The position numbers were made by a program, and so were the translations under genes. This document shows, one piece after another, positions 50,602 through 59,081 of a stretch of DNA of 64,000 nucleotides. Source of the DNA: Xanthobacter tagetidis (GTDB lineage Bacteria > Pseudomonadota > Alphaproteobacteria > Rhizobiales > Xanthobacteraceae). The notes under the pieces were generated by a model. The model was given only the letters and a program-made list of their open reading frames with translations. It did not search any database and was not told the origin of the DNA. Location of the stretch: NCBI RefSeq assembly GCF_003667445.1, contig NZ_RCTF01000016.1, positions 54,365-118,364 on the forward strand. The letters are read 5' to 3'. Position 1 is the stretch's first letter. Every line of letters begins with the position of its first letter.

Positions 50602-52068
50602 GTGGCCGTCACAGGCAATAAGCGCTGCTCGCCGATTCGTGCGGGCAAGTTCGGCCGGGTCCTCATGGCGAGCGTGTTCGCCTGGTCCACGGCCGCCTTC
50701 CCCATCGCCGCCGGGGCGCAGACGCCGCCGGCCGAGCCGCAGGCGCAACCTCCCGCGCCGCCGCCCCCGCCGCCGAGCGCACCGGTGCCGCCGCAGCCGC
50801 CCGAGGCGGCGGCCAATGCCCAGCTCTATTCCATGACCGACCTCGAATACATCTTCGCGCCGATCGCGCTTTATCCCGATCCGCTGCTGGCGATCCTGAT
50901 GCCGGCCGCCGCCTTCCCCGACCAGATCGTCGCCGCCGACAAGTGGATCGAAGGCAATCCGCGGACGGTGGCGGCGGGCAACTTCGCGGCGGTCGACAAG
51001 AAGCCCTGGGATTCGTCGGTGAAGGCGCTGGCGCGGTTTCCGGACGTCATCGCCCAGCTCGCCGATCACATGGAGTGGGCCGAATCCATCGGCTTCGCCT
51101 TCGTGAACCAGCCGCAGGACGTCTCCAACGTCATCCAGATGCTGCGCGCCAAGGCGGAGAAGGTGGGGAACCTGAAGACCAACGAGCAGCAGGTGGTGTC
51201 GACCCGGCAGAGCGGCGGGCGGGAGGTGATCTACATCGCCCCCGCCAATCCCGAGCGCATCTATGTGCCGGTCTATGACAGCTCCAGCGCCTTCACCACC
51301 TTCGCCACCGGGGCGCTGCTGTTCGGCACCGGGGTGGCGGTCGGCTCCTACTGGAACAACCGCTGGGGCTGGAACAACCGTGGCTGGAACACCGTCTGGG
51401 TGGTGCCGCCGGCCTGGCGCCGTCCGCCCCACTGGGGCTGGGGTCCGGGAACGCGGCCGCCGGCCTGGGGGCCGGGACCCTGGCGTCCGGGCCGCCCCAA
51501 CGTGCCGCCGCCGAACCGTCCAGGACGTCCGGGCCTCGGTCCCGACCGACCGGGCATCGGTCCCGGTAGACCGGGCGTTGGTCCCGGACGACCCGGTCTA
51601 AATCCCGATCGACCCGGGATGCGCCCGGACCGTCCCGGCGTGCGGCCGGATCGTCCCGGTCGTCCCGATCGTCCCGGCGCTGGTCCCGACCGTCCGGGGC
51701 GTCCCGACCGTCCGGGGGCGCGTCCGGATCGTCCCGACCGTCCCGGCGCCCGGCCCGATCGCCCGGCCGCCCGTCCGGATCGTCCGGCGACGCGTCCGGA
51801 TCGCCCGGCCGCGCGGCCCGGCCAGGGCAACCGGGAGGGAGCGCGCCAGCGGCCGCAGCGCAACGTGCAGCCGCAGCGCAATGTCCGCCCCCAGCAGACG
51901 CGGCCCAACCGGCAGGTGCAGCCGAACCGCCAGGTGCGGCCGCAGCAGCGGGCGCGGCCCCAGCAGGTACGTCCGCAGCAGCGGCAGAACGTGCGCCCCC
52001 AGCAGCGGGCGCGACCGCAGCAGAACGTCCGGCCGGCCCAGCGGGCCCGGCCGGCGCCCAACCGTTGA
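50602..52068 (+). CDS. DUF3300-domain exported protein with long Pro/Gly/Arg-rich tail
   Basis: 488 residues from GTG 50602, which has a near-ideal GGAGG site; an upstream frame lacks one. A long signal peptide ends near AAGAQT, followed by a Pro-rich segment and the DUF3300 domain (LEYIFAPIALYPDPLLAILM, DKWIEGNPR, AFTTFATGALLFGTGVAVGS). The rest is low complexity: WGWNNRGWN, then about 100 residues of collagen-like PDRPG units (residues about 300-410) and an RPQQR/NVRPQ tail. The domain is found in cell-envelope proteins; the repeats are probably extracellular. Function unknown. Confidence 0.85.
   Translation: MAVTGNKRCSPIRAGKFGRVLMASVFAWSTAAFPIAAGAQTPPAEPQAQPPAPPPPPPSAPVPPQPPEAAANAQLYSMTDLEYIFAPIALYPDPLLAILMPAAAFPDQIVAADKWIEGNPRTVAAGNFAAVDKKPWDSSVKALARFPDVIAQLADHMEWAESIGFAFVNQPQDVSNVIQMLRAKAEKVGNLKTNEQQVVSTRQSGGREVIYIAPANPERIYVPVYDSSSAFTTFATGALLFGTGVAVGSYWNNRWGWNNRGWNTVWVVPPAWRRPPHWGWGPGTRPPAWGPGPWRPGRPNVPPPNRPGRPGLGPDRPGIGPGRPGVGPGRPGLNPDRPGMRPDRPGVRPDRPGRPDRPGAGPDRPGRPDRPGARPDRPDRPGARPDRPAARPDRPATRPDRPAARPGQGNREGARQRPQRNVQPQRNVRPQQTRPNRQVQPNRQVRPQQRARPQQVRPQQRQNVRPQQRARPQQNVRPAQRARPAPNR
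51521..51823. repeat. Degenerate tandem repeats coding PDRPG units
   Basis: Short repeats based on CGTCCCGGTCGTCCCGATCG encode R-P-G and D-R-P-G units in the DUF3300 protein. Unit lengths are multiples of three, so expansion and contraction keep the frame. Confidence 0.75.
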
Positions 52069-52073
52069 CACAG

Positions 52074-52094
52074 GGGCCGGGCGGCGCCCGGCCC
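52074..52094. terminator. GC hairpin after the DUF3300 gene
   Basis: GGGCCGGGC-GGC-GCCCGGCCC, a perfect 9-base stem with a 3-base loop, 5 bases after the stop codon and before the Mrp-like operon. No T-tract. Confidence 0.45.
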
Positions 52095-52215
52095 TCCTGC
52101 CCCGACCGTTCGGCTGAAGCTTTCGCCGGCCCCGTCCGGCGGCTAAGATGAGGCGCGTCGCGGCCGAACGCGCGCCGACGCCTCACGCGGGCAAGGAGCT
52201 GCGGACAAGGAAGCA

Positions 52216-52734
52216 ATGGGGCAACTCTTCACGGCGCACGGTTCGGCGCGATGGCTCGCTTTCTTCGCCGGCTGGGTCATGCTCGGCCGCGTCGGCCCGT
52301 CCGACCTTGCCGCCGGCATCCTTATCGCCGCCCTTGCCGCGCTCCTCAGCCTGCGGCTGCTGCCGCCTGCCCCCGGGCGCTGGCGCCCCGCCGGCGTGAT
52401 CGCCTACGGCGCGCGGTTTTCCGCCGGCGCGCTGATCGCCGGCTGGGACGTGGCGCGCCGGGTCACAGCCACGCCGCCGCGGATCGCGCCCGGCATCCTC
52501 ACGGTTCCCTGCGCGGTGCCGGAGGGCGTGCCGCGCGATGCCTTCCGGGCGCTCGCCAGCCTCCAGCCGGGCACGCTGCCGCTGGTCGCGCCCGGCGCCG
52601 GTCTCACGCTCCACTGCCTCGACGTGACCGCCCCGGTGGCGCAGGCGGTGGAAGCCGACGCCGCCGCCTTTCTCGCCATGCGCGCGCCCGCCTTCGACAC
52701 CCCCTTGGCGACCGACGGGCGCCACCATGGCTGA
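52216..52734 (+). CDS. mrpE: Mrp-type antiporter subunit E (MnhE/MrpE)
   Basis: 172 residues with two or three N-terminal helices and a soluble C-terminal MnhE domain: LAAGILIAALAALLSLRLL, then VTATPPRIAPGILTVPCAVP, followed by LVAPGAGLTLHCLDVT. Subunit E assembles the cation/proton antiporter. First gene of the operon; it overlaps subunit F by 8 bases. Confidence 0.85.
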   Translation: MGQLFTAHGSARWLAFFAGWVMLGRVGPSDLAAGILIAALAALLSLRLLPPAPGRWRPAGVIAYGARFSAGALIAGWDVARRVTATPPRIAPGILTVPCAVPEGVPRDAFRALASLQPGTLPLVAPGAGLTLHCLDVTAPVAQAVEADAAAFLAMRAPAFDTPLATDGRHHG

Positions 52735-53017
52735 CCTCCTGTTCGCCGCCGGCGCGCTGGTGCTTCTCATCTGCGGCGCCGGTCTCGCGGCGCTTTGGCG
52801 CGGCGAAGGCGATATCGACCGCATGCTGGCCTTCCAGCTCCTGGGATCGGGCGCCATCGCCGTGCTGCTGCTCATCGCCCCCGCCATGAGCGAGCCCGCG
52901 CTGCTCGATGCGGCGCTGCTGACGGCGCTGCTCGCGGCGCTGGCCGCCTGCGCCTATCGCGCGGCCCTGGGCGGCCGGACGCCGCCCGCCCCCGACGCGC
53001 CGGAGCGGCAGCCATGA
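52727..53017 (+). CDS. mrpF: Mrp-type antiporter subunit F (MnhF/MrpF)
   Basis: 96 residues, three helices, with the MnhF charged motif GEGDIDRMLAFQLLGSGAIA (Asp-Arg in the first loop). The C-terminal tail is Pro-rich. ATGA overlap with subunit G. Confidence 0.85.
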   Translation: MADLLFAAGALVLLICGAGLAALWRGEGDIDRMLAFQLLGSGAIAVLLLIAPAMSEPALLDAALLTALLAALAACAYRAALGGRTPPAPDAPERQP

Positions 53018-53331
53018 GCCTTCTGCTCGATGCCGTGACGCTCCTCCTCGTCTCCGCCGGCGTCCTGTTCTTCGCCGCCGGAACCCTCGGCCTCCTGCGC
53101 CTGCCGGACCCGCTGACGCGCATTCATGCCCTCACCAAGGCCGACAATGTGGGCCTCGCCTTGATCGTGCTCGGCCTTCTCCCGCAGGCGGGAAGCGTGA
53201 TGGCGGGCGTGAAGATGATCGCCGTCTGGGCGCTCGCCCAGATCGCCTCCGGCGCAGTCTCGCAGGTGCTGGCCGAGGCGGCGACGCTTGAGGCGCAGAT
53301 CGAGGCAACGGCGCGGGAGAAACGGCCGTGA
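53014..53331 (+). CDS. mrpG: Mrp-type antiporter subunit G (MnhG/MrpG)
   Basis: 105 residues with the MnhG pattern: VLFFAAGTLGLLRLPDPLTR, IHALTKADNVGLALIVLGL. Three helices. It overlaps its neighbours by four bases (ATGA, GTGA). Confidence 0.9.
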   Translation: MSLLLDAVTLLLVSAGVLFFAAGTLGLLRLPDPLTRIHALTKADNVGLALIVLGLLPQAGSVMAGVKMIAVWALAQIASGAVSQVLAEAATLEAQIEATAREKRP

Positions 53332-54245
53332 GCCTCGTCTTCGACGCCCTCGCCGGCCTGCTGGTCGCCGGCGCCGCGCTGGCGGCCGTCACCGCAGCGG
53401 CGCCGCGCGCGGCGGTGATCGCCTTCATGGGCTATGGCGTGCTCCTGGGCCTCGCCTGGGCGCGGCTCGCGGCGCCGGACGTGGCGCTCACCGAGATCGC
53501 CATCGGCAGCGGCATCTCCGGCATCGTGCTGCTGCGCGCGGCGGCGGGCCTGCCCGCTGTCCCGCCCGCAGCGAACCGGGCGCTCGCCGCCGCAATCTCC
53601 GTCGCCGTCGCCTTGGGCCTCGCCGCGCTCGTGCTCGCCTTGCCGGAGCCGGCGCCCTCGCGCGCCGCCGATGCCGCCGCCGCGCTGCCGGCCACCGGGC
53701 TCGGCAATCCCGTCACCGGCGTGCTGCTGGCGTTCCGCGCGCTCGACACGCTTTTGGAGAAGATCGTGCTCCTGCTGGCGCTGGTGGGCGTGTGGGCGCT
53801 GGCGCGCGATCCGCTGTGGCGCGGGCGGCCGGAGCCGCTGTTCGCAGGCGCCGCCCCTGCCCCCTCCGCCTTCCTCGCCCGCGTGCTGGTGCCCATCGGC
53901 GTCCTGGTGGGCGCCTATCTCCTGTGGGCCGGCGCCGATGCGCCGGGCGGCGCTTTCCAGAGCGGGGCGACGCTCGCCGCCATGGGCCTCCTGGCGCTCA
54001 TGGCCGGTCTCGCGCCGCTGCCGCGGGCGGACGACCGCCGGCTGCGCCTGGTGCTGCTCGCCGGGCCGTTCGGCCTACTGGCGGCCGGCTTCCTCGGCTG
54101 GGCGACGGCGGGCGCCTTCCTCGCCTTCCCGCCCGGCTTCGAGAAGCCGGTCATCAAGATCGTGGAAATCGCCATCACCGCCTCCATCGCGCTGACGCTG
54201 ATCCTGGTGGTGCTCGGCCCGCCCGCGGGCGAGGAGCGCCCCTGA
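53328..54245 (+). CDS. Fused DUF4040/MbhD-like and MnhB-like antiporter subunit
   Basis: 305 residues from GTG. The N-terminal part (residues about 1-75; FMGYGVLLGLAWARLAAPDV, LTEIAIGSGISGIVLLR) is the DUF4040 segment usually found at the C-terminus of MrpA or as MbhD. A linker follows, and residues about 185-300 match MnhB (VPIGVLVGAYLLWAGADAPG, GGAFQSGATLAAMGLLAL, KIVEIAITASIALTLILVVL). This carries MrpA C-terminal and MrpB functions in one chain, as in Group 3-type Mrp and membrane-bound hydrogenase-like complexes. Confidence 0.85.
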   Translation: MSLVFDALAGLLVAGAALAAVTAAAPRAAVIAFMGYGVLLGLAWARLAAPDVALTEIAIGSGISGIVLLRAAAGLPAVPPAANRALAAAISVAVALGLAALVLALPEPAPSRAADAAAALPATGLGNPVTGVLLAFRALDTLLEKIVLLLALVGVWALARDPLWRGRPEPLFAGAAPAPSAFLARVLVPIGVLVGAYLLWAGADAPGGAFQSGATLAAMGLLALMAGLAPLPRADDRRLRLVLLAGPFGLLAAGFLGWATAGAFLAFPPGFEKPVIKIVEIAITASIALTLILVVLGPPAGEERP

Positions 54246-54267
54246 TGGCGCGGCGCGGAGCCCCCTC

Positions 54268-54570
54268 ATGAGCGACGCCATGCTCTACGCCCTCGCCGGA
54301 GCCATGCTGGCCGGCTGCGGCACCTATGGCCTCCTGACCGCCGGCGGGGCGCTCGGCCGCATTCTCGGCTTCAACATCCTCGGCGGCGGCGTGTTCCTGA
54401 TCTTCGGCGCGGTGGCGCGGCGCGGCGCCGGCGCCGGGCTCGCGGCCGACCCGGTGCCGCAGGCGCTGGTCATCACCGGCATCGTCGTCGCCTTCTGCGC
54501 CACCGCTCTCGCGGTCGCCCTGCTGCTGCGCCTCAAGGCGGCGGACGGCGCGGGGGAGGAGGAGCCGTGA
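54268..54570 (+). CDS. mrpC: Mrp-type antiporter subunit C (MnhC/NuoK-like)
   Basis: 100 residues, three helices, NuoK fold: AGAMLAGCGTYGLLTAGGAL, LGRILGFNILGGGVFLIFGA and ALVITGIVVAFCATALAVAL. The VITGIVV segment matches the NuoK signature. GTGA overlap with subunit D. Confidence 0.9.
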   Translation: MSDAMLYALAGAMLAGCGTYGLLTAGGALGRILGFNILGGGVFLIFGAVARRGAGAGLAADPVPQALVITGIVVAFCATALAVALLLRLKAADGAGEEEP

Positions 54571-56051
54571 GCGCCCTCCTCGTGCTCGCCTTGACGGTGC
54601 CGCTCCTCGGCCTCGTGCCTTTGCTGCTCGCGGGGCCGCGCGTGGGCGAGCGCGCGGCCCTCGCCGTGCTCGCCATCGGCGCCGGCCTTTGCGTCGCCGT
54701 AGGCGTCGCGGTGGCCCTGAGCGGCCGGGCGCTCCAGTATTTCGTCGCCGGCCTCGCGCCGCCGCTCGGCATCGGCCTGCGGGCGGACGGCTTCTCGGCG
54801 GCCATGATGGGCATGAGCGCGCTGGTGCTGGCGCTGACCGCCTTCTACGCCATGCGCGCGCCGGGCGCCGGCGCGCCCCGCATGCCGCCCGCCTTCTTCA
54901 TGCTGCTGCTGGCGCTCGCCAGCGCGCTGAACCTCGCCTTCCTGGCGCAGGACCTGTTCACGCTCTACGTGGCGCTGGAGCTGCTCACCTTCGCCGCCGT
55001 GCCGCTCGTGTGCCTCGACGGCAAGCCGGGCCAGCTCCGAGCGGCGATGACCTACCTGATGTTCGCCCTGTTCGGCTCGGTGCTCTATCTGCTCGGCGTG
55101 GTGCTGGTCTACGGCCAGTTCGGCACGCTCGATTTCGCCCGCCTCTCGGCCGCGCTGGCGCTGGCGCCGCCGGGCTGGAGCTTCGGCGCCGCGCTCGCGC
55201 TCATGAGCGCGGGGCTGATGGCGAAGGCGGCGCTGTTCCCGCTGCATCTGTGGCTGCCGCCGGCCCATGCCGGCGCGCCGCCCGCGGCGAGCGCGGTGCT
55301 CTCGGCGGTGGTCATCAAGGCGCCGCTGTTCCTGCTGGTGCGCCTGTGGGCCGACCTCGCGCCCGTGCCCATGGCGCAGGCGGCCGCGCCGGTTCTGGCC
55401 ATCTGCGGGGCGGGCGCGATCCTGGTGTGCGGCGTGGTGGCGCTGGCGCAGGTGCGGCTGAAGCTGCTGATCGCCTATTCCACCGCCGCGCAGATCGGCT
55501 ATCTCGGCCTCATGTTCCCGCTCGCGGCGGGCGCGGACGCCTATTGGAGCGCGCTCGCCTGGACCGGGGGCACGCTGCACCTCGTCTCGCACGCTTTCTC
55601 GAAGGCCGCCATGTTCATGGCCGCCGGGCTCATTGCCGAAGTGTTCGGGCATGACCGGCTCGCCGGTCTGAAGGGGGCCGCGCGGGTCGCGCCGCTCTCC
55701 ATCGCCGCCTTCGGCATCGGCGGGCTCTCGCTGCTCGGGCTGCCGCCCTCCGGCGGCTTCACGGCCAAGGTGATGCTGCTGACTTCCGCGCTCCAGCAGG
55801 GCGCCTGGTGGATCGGCGTGGTGGTGCTGGCGGGCGGACTGCTGGCGGGCGGCTATGTGCTGCGGCTCCTCGTGCTGGCGCTCCAGCGGCCGGAGGACGG
55901 GACGCTTCCGGCGGCGCGGGAGTGCGGCTGGCGCGCGGGCATCGCGCTCGCTTTGGCCTTCGGCGCGGTGGCGCTGGGCTTCCTGCCGCTGGCGCCGCTC
56001 GGCTTCCTCTCCATCGGCCGGCCCATCGCCTGGGAGGGGCTCGCGCCATGA
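54567..56051 (+). CDS. mrpD: Mrp-type antiporter subunit D (NuoN/M-like)
   Basis: 494 residues from GTG, about 14 helices. The proton-pumping residues are visible: TM5-type Glu in FTLYVALELLTFAAV and TM7-type Lys in GLMAKAALFPLHLWLPPAHA, and a further Lys in RLKLLIAYSTAAQIGYLGLM. It is a complete antiporter-like subunit. ATGA overlap with the next gene. Confidence 0.9.
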   Translation: MSALLVLALTVPLLGLVPLLLAGPRVGERAALAVLAIGAGLCVAVGVAVALSGRALQYFVAGLAPPLGIGLRADGFSAAMMGMSALVLALTAFYAMRAPGAGAPRMPPAFFMLLLALASALNLAFLAQDLFTLYVALELLTFAAVPLVCLDGKPGQLRAAMTYLMFALFGSVLYLLGVVLVYGQFGTLDFARLSAALALAPPGWSFGAALALMSAGLMAKAALFPLHLWLPPAHAGAPPAASAVLSAVVIKAPLFLLVRLWADLAPVPMAQAAAPVLAICGAGAILVCGVVALAQVRLKLLIAYSTAAQIGYLGLMFPLAAGADAYWSALAWTGGTLHLVSHAFSKAAMFMAAGLIAEVFGHDRLAGLKGAARVAPLSIAAFGIGGLSLLGLPPSGGFTAKVMLLTSALQQGAWWIGVVVLAGGLLAGGYVLRLLVLALQRPEDGTLPAARECGWRAGIALALAFGAVALGFLPLAPLGFLSIGRPIAWEGLAP

Positions 56052-57703
56052 GCGGGTTCCTGACCACGCCGCCTTTGCCCATCTCCGTCGCGCCGGAGGC
56101 GCTGCTGCTGCTCGCCATCGCCGCGCCGCTCGCCTTGGCGCTCGCAATGCTGGCGCCGGGGCTGCGCCGCCTGGTGCCGCGGCTGCTGATCCTCGCTCCG
56201 CTGCCCGCGCTGGTGGCGGCGGTGGCGGTGCCGCGCGGCATGTCGGTGCTGGTCGCGCCCTATCCCTTCCGTTTCACCCTGGCGCTCGACGGCTCCGGCG
56301 CGCTGCTGCTGGGCGGAGCGGCGCTCTTGTGGATGGCGGCCGGCGCCTATGCCTGCGCCTACATGCGCAAGGACCCGGCGCGCGGCGCCTTCGCCACGTG
56401 GTGGGCGCTCACCATGGCGGGATCGTTCGCGGTATTCCTGGTGGCGGACGTGGCGAGCTTCTACCTCGCTTATGCCCTTGTCAGCTTCTCCGCCTTCGGC
56501 CTCGTGACCCACGACGACACGCCGGAGGCGCGGCGCGCCGGCAACCTCTATCTGGCGCTGACGGTGCTGGGCGAGGCGTTCCTGATCGCCGCCTTCGTCA
56601 TGCTGGCGTCGGGCACAAGTGAGGCGAATCCGCTGATCCGCGACGCGGTTGCGGCGCTGCCCACTTCGCCCTTCCGGAGCGCAATCGTGCTCCTGCTGCT
56701 CGCCGGCTTCACCCTGAAGATGGGCCTGTTCCCGCTGCATGTGTGGATGCCGCTCGCCCACGCGGTGGCGCCGGTGCCGGGCTCGGCGGCGCTGTCCGGC
56801 GTGGTGGTGAAGGCGGGCGTGATCGGCCTCCTGCGCTTCCTGCCGGACGGTGTCGCGCTGCCGGGCTGGGGCGAGGCGCTGACCGCCGTGGGCATCTTCA
56901 CCGCCTTCTACGGCGTCGCACTCGGCGTGACGCAGACCCACCCCAAGCGCGCGCTCGCTTATTCCACCGTGAGCCAGATGGGCGTGGTGGGCGCGGTGAT
57001 CGGCGCGGCTCTGGCCTCCGGCCTGCCCGGCGCCTTCCCCATCGCCGCCTTCTATGCGGTGAACCACATGCTGCTGAAGGGCGCCATGTTCCTGGTCGCC
57101 GGCCTCGCCATGGCTTCGGCGCCGGCGCGGGCGCGGCAGGCGGCGCTGATCGCCGGCGTGCTCGGCCTCTCCCTCGCCGGGCTGCCCTTCACCGGCGGCG
57201 CGCTGGCGAAATACGCCATCAAGATCGTGGTGCCGGACGGCATCGCCGGGTTTCTTCTGACCCTGTCGGCCGTCGGCTCGGCGCTGCTGATGGCGCGCTA
57301 TGCGGTGCTGGTGACGGCCAGCGGCAAGGAAAGGCAGACGCCGCCCGGCGGCATCCTCCTGCCCGCGCTGGCGCTTGCGGCGCTGGCGCTCGCCGTGCCG
57401 TTCGCGCTGTTCGCGCCGGTCACGGGGCTGCCGCTCGCCGCCGCCTTCTCGGGCGATGCGCTCGCCAAGGGGGTGTGGCCGGTGGCGCTCGGCCTCGCGC
57501 TCGCCGGGCTCCTCGCCTGGCGGCGCTGGCCGCTGCCGGAGGTGCCGGCGGGCGACATCCTGCACGCCATGGGCCCGCTTGCCGCGCTCTGGCGGCACAC
57601 GCTGGATCTCGCGGTGGCGGCGGACGCCCGATTGCGCCGCTGGCCGGTGGCGGCGACGGCGCTGATCGCGCTCGCCGCGCTCTTGGCCGTCGTCGCCCGG
57701 TGA
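56048..57703 (+). CDS. Second antiporter-like subunit (MrpA/NuoL/HyfB-like)
   Basis: 551 residues, about 14-16 helices. LKMGLFPLHVWMPLAHAVAP carries the TM7-type Lys, and THPKRALAYSTVSQMGVVGA the TM8-type Lys. The TM5-type Glu is not seen: the matching stretch reads FYLAYALVSFSAFGLV. Much shorter than a full MrpA and without its C-terminal domains, which are supplied by the fused gene upstream. It may still form a channel half. Last gene of the operon, 3 bases from the convergent glyoxalase-like gene. Confidence 0.85.
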   Translation: MSGFLTTPPLPISVAPEALLLLAIAAPLALALAMLAPGLRRLVPRLLILAPLPALVAAVAVPRGMSVLVAPYPFRFTLALDGSGALLLGGAALLWMAAGAYACAYMRKDPARGAFATWWALTMAGSFAVFLVADVASFYLAYALVSFSAFGLVTHDDTPEARRAGNLYLALTVLGEAFLIAAFVMLASGTSEANPLIRDAVAALPTSPFRSAIVLLLLAGFTLKMGLFPLHVWMPLAHAVAPVPGSAALSGVVVKAGVIGLLRFLPDGVALPGWGEALTAVGIFTAFYGVALGVTQTHPKRALAYSTVSQMGVVGAVIGAALASGLPGAFPIAAFYAVNHMLLKGAMFLVAGLAMASAPARARQAALIAGVLGLSLAGLPFTGGALAKYAIKIVVPDGIAGFLLTLSAVGSALLMARYAVLVTASGKERQTPPGGILLPALALAALALAVPFALFAPVTGLPLAAAFSGDALAKGVWPVALGLALAGLLAWRRWPLPEVPAGDILHAMGPLAALWRHTLDLAVAADARLRRWPVAATALIALAALLAVVAR

Positions 57704-57706
57704 GCC

Positions 57707-58348
57707 TCAGGCGAGGACGCGGCGGGTGCCGTCGGGCCGGCGCAGGATGAAGGCAAGGCCGGGGGCGGCTGCTTCCTCCACCGCCGCGAGCGGCGCGATG
57801 CCTACGGCGGCCAGGAAATCCGCCACCGCCGCGGGGTCGGGATGGCGCACGATCACCGCCTCAAGCACCAGGCCGGAGGGCTGCATGCCGGCTGAGGGAT
57901 GGGGCGGCCCGTCCCATTCGATGAAGCCCGGCACGATGCCGCCGAGCGCGCCGACGCCGTCGTCCGGCACCGTGAGGCGCCAGGAGCGGGTGCCGCGCGA
58001 CATGGCCTTCACCGGGCCGAGGTCCACCGGGCTCCGCGCCACCACGCCGTCGAGGTCGTCGGTGCGGATCACCCAGCCGACCGGCGCCGGCCCCTGCGCG
58101 AGGCGGGCGCGGCGCGCGGGCAGATCGAGCCCGAACCAGCGCGGCCGGCCGGGCGTGGGCGCCTCGGGGTCGATGGCGATCAACTCCAGGAACTCGCCGT
58201 CCGTGGTGCGCATCACCCGGTTGTGGGTGCTCATGTCGGCGTGCTTGCCGCCGAGCGGCATGTCGATGCCGACGAGGCGGCGCATGTCTTCGGCGCCGCT
58301 CGCCAGATCGGCGGCGCCGATGGTGACGTGATCGATCTCGTTCAGCAT
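57707..58348 (-). CDS. Glyoxalase-like (VOC) protein
   Basis: 213 residues. A Glyoxalase_3-type fold: EIDHVTIGAADLASGAEDMR at the N-terminus, then STHNRVMRTTDGEFLELIAI with metal-type His and Glu, and PGFIEWDGPPHP near the middle. VOC proteins bind a metal and act on small substrates; this subgroup has no assigned reaction. It converges on the Mrp-like operon and lies downstream of the rhodanese gene on the same strand, separated by a palindromic element. Confidence 0.8.
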   Translation of the reverse strand: MLNEIDHVTIGAADLASGAEDMRRLVGIDMPLGGKHADMSTHNRVMRTTDGEFLELIAIDPEAPTPGRPRWFGLDLPARRARLAQGPAPVGWVIRTDDLDGVVARSPVDLGPVKAMSRGTRSWRLTVPDDGVGALGGIVPGFIEWDGPPHPSAGMQPSGLVLEAVIVRHPDPAAVADFLAAVGIAPLAAVEEAAAPGLAFILRRPDGTRRVLA

Positions 58349-58383
58349 CTCAAGGTCCGTGGTGGAGGGAATCCGCCGGCTCT

Positions 58384-58458
58384 TTAGAGCACGCGCCGGC
58401 CAGCTTGCAATGGAAGCTGGCCGGACAACGCGTTCTCTACCAATAAATTAGCGAGCGC
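58384..58458 (+). repeat. 75-nt palindromic intergenic element, copy B
   Basis: Aligns over 75 bases without gaps to the reverse strand of copy A (5261-5335). Core hairpin CCGGCCAGCTT-(7)-AAGCTGGCCGG. Flanks TTAGAGCACGCG and AACGCGTTCTCTACCAATAA are conserved. It lies between the rhodanese stop (14 bases away) and the glyoxalase-like start (35 bases away), both on the minus strand. Confidence 0.8.
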
Positions 58459-58472
58459 GCGGTGGGGCAGGC

Positions 58473-58877
58473 TCAGCGCGGCGGATCGGTCGCGACCGCG
58501 CCGCCGGCCTCCTTCCAGGCCTTGAAGCCGCCCTTGATGTGGGCCACGTCTTCCACCCCCATGCGCTGGAGCAGGTGCACGGTGAGCGCCGAGCGCCAGT
58601 CGAGTGCGCAGTGGAACAGCAGCTTCCTGCCCTGCCCGAACTCCTTCTTGAAATAGGGGCTTTCGGGATCGATCCAGAACTCCACCATGCCGCGCGGGCA
58701 GTGGAAGGCGCCGGGGATGAAGCCCTCGCGCTGGCGCTCGCGCACGTCGCGGATGTCCACCACCAGCCAGTCCGGATCGGCCGAGAGCGCGATGGCCTCC
58801 GCCGGCTCGACCTCGGTGATGGCGGCGCGCGCCTCCTCCAGCATCTCCTTCACGCCCATCTTCAGCTTGCCGGTCAT
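58473..58877 (-). CDS. Rhodanese-domain sulfurtransferase
   Basis: 134 residues, a single rhodanese domain: WLVVDIRDVRERQREGFIPG, GAFHCPRGMVEFWIDPES and the active-site loop LLFHCALDWRSALTVHLLQR with the persulfide-forming Cys, ending in HIKGGFKAWKEAGGAV. The loop CALDWRS differs from the common CxxGxRS by Asp-Trp in place of the Gly. ATG 58877 has a GAGG site. It is divergent from HyuA, and its role (cyanide, thiosulfate or regulatory) is not clear. Confidence 0.88.
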   Translation of the reverse strand: MTGKLKMGVKEMLEEARAAITEVEPAEAIALSADPDWLVVDIRDVRERQREGFIPGAFHCPRGMVEFWIDPESPYFKKEFGQGRKLLFHCALDWRSALTVHLLQRMGVEDVAHIKGGFKAWKEAGGAVATDPPR

Positions 58878-59081
58878 CCTGCGGGCCTCCTCGCCGCGCG
58901 GCGGCGTGCGCGCGTTCCAATATGTGAAACAATAGCGCGTCATTTTGGCACGCCGCCGGGGCACTCTCAAGCGCCGAAACCGGTGACGCCGCCGCGATAT
59001 TCCGCCATTGTGCCATCCGGGCCGCGCGCAAGCGCGTCCCGTCAAAGTTGGTGTCGCGCAAGTTGGTGACGAGGGGTTGAG

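Noticed and set aside
51521..51823. Possible CRISPR-like array because of short repeats
   Set aside because: The repeats have no unique spacers of constant length and are translated in frame as PDRPG units.
54324..57598. Very long minus-strand open frames opposite the Mrp-like operon
   Set aside because: They are His/Arg-rich antisense shadows of the plus-strand membrane proteins and contain no known domain.
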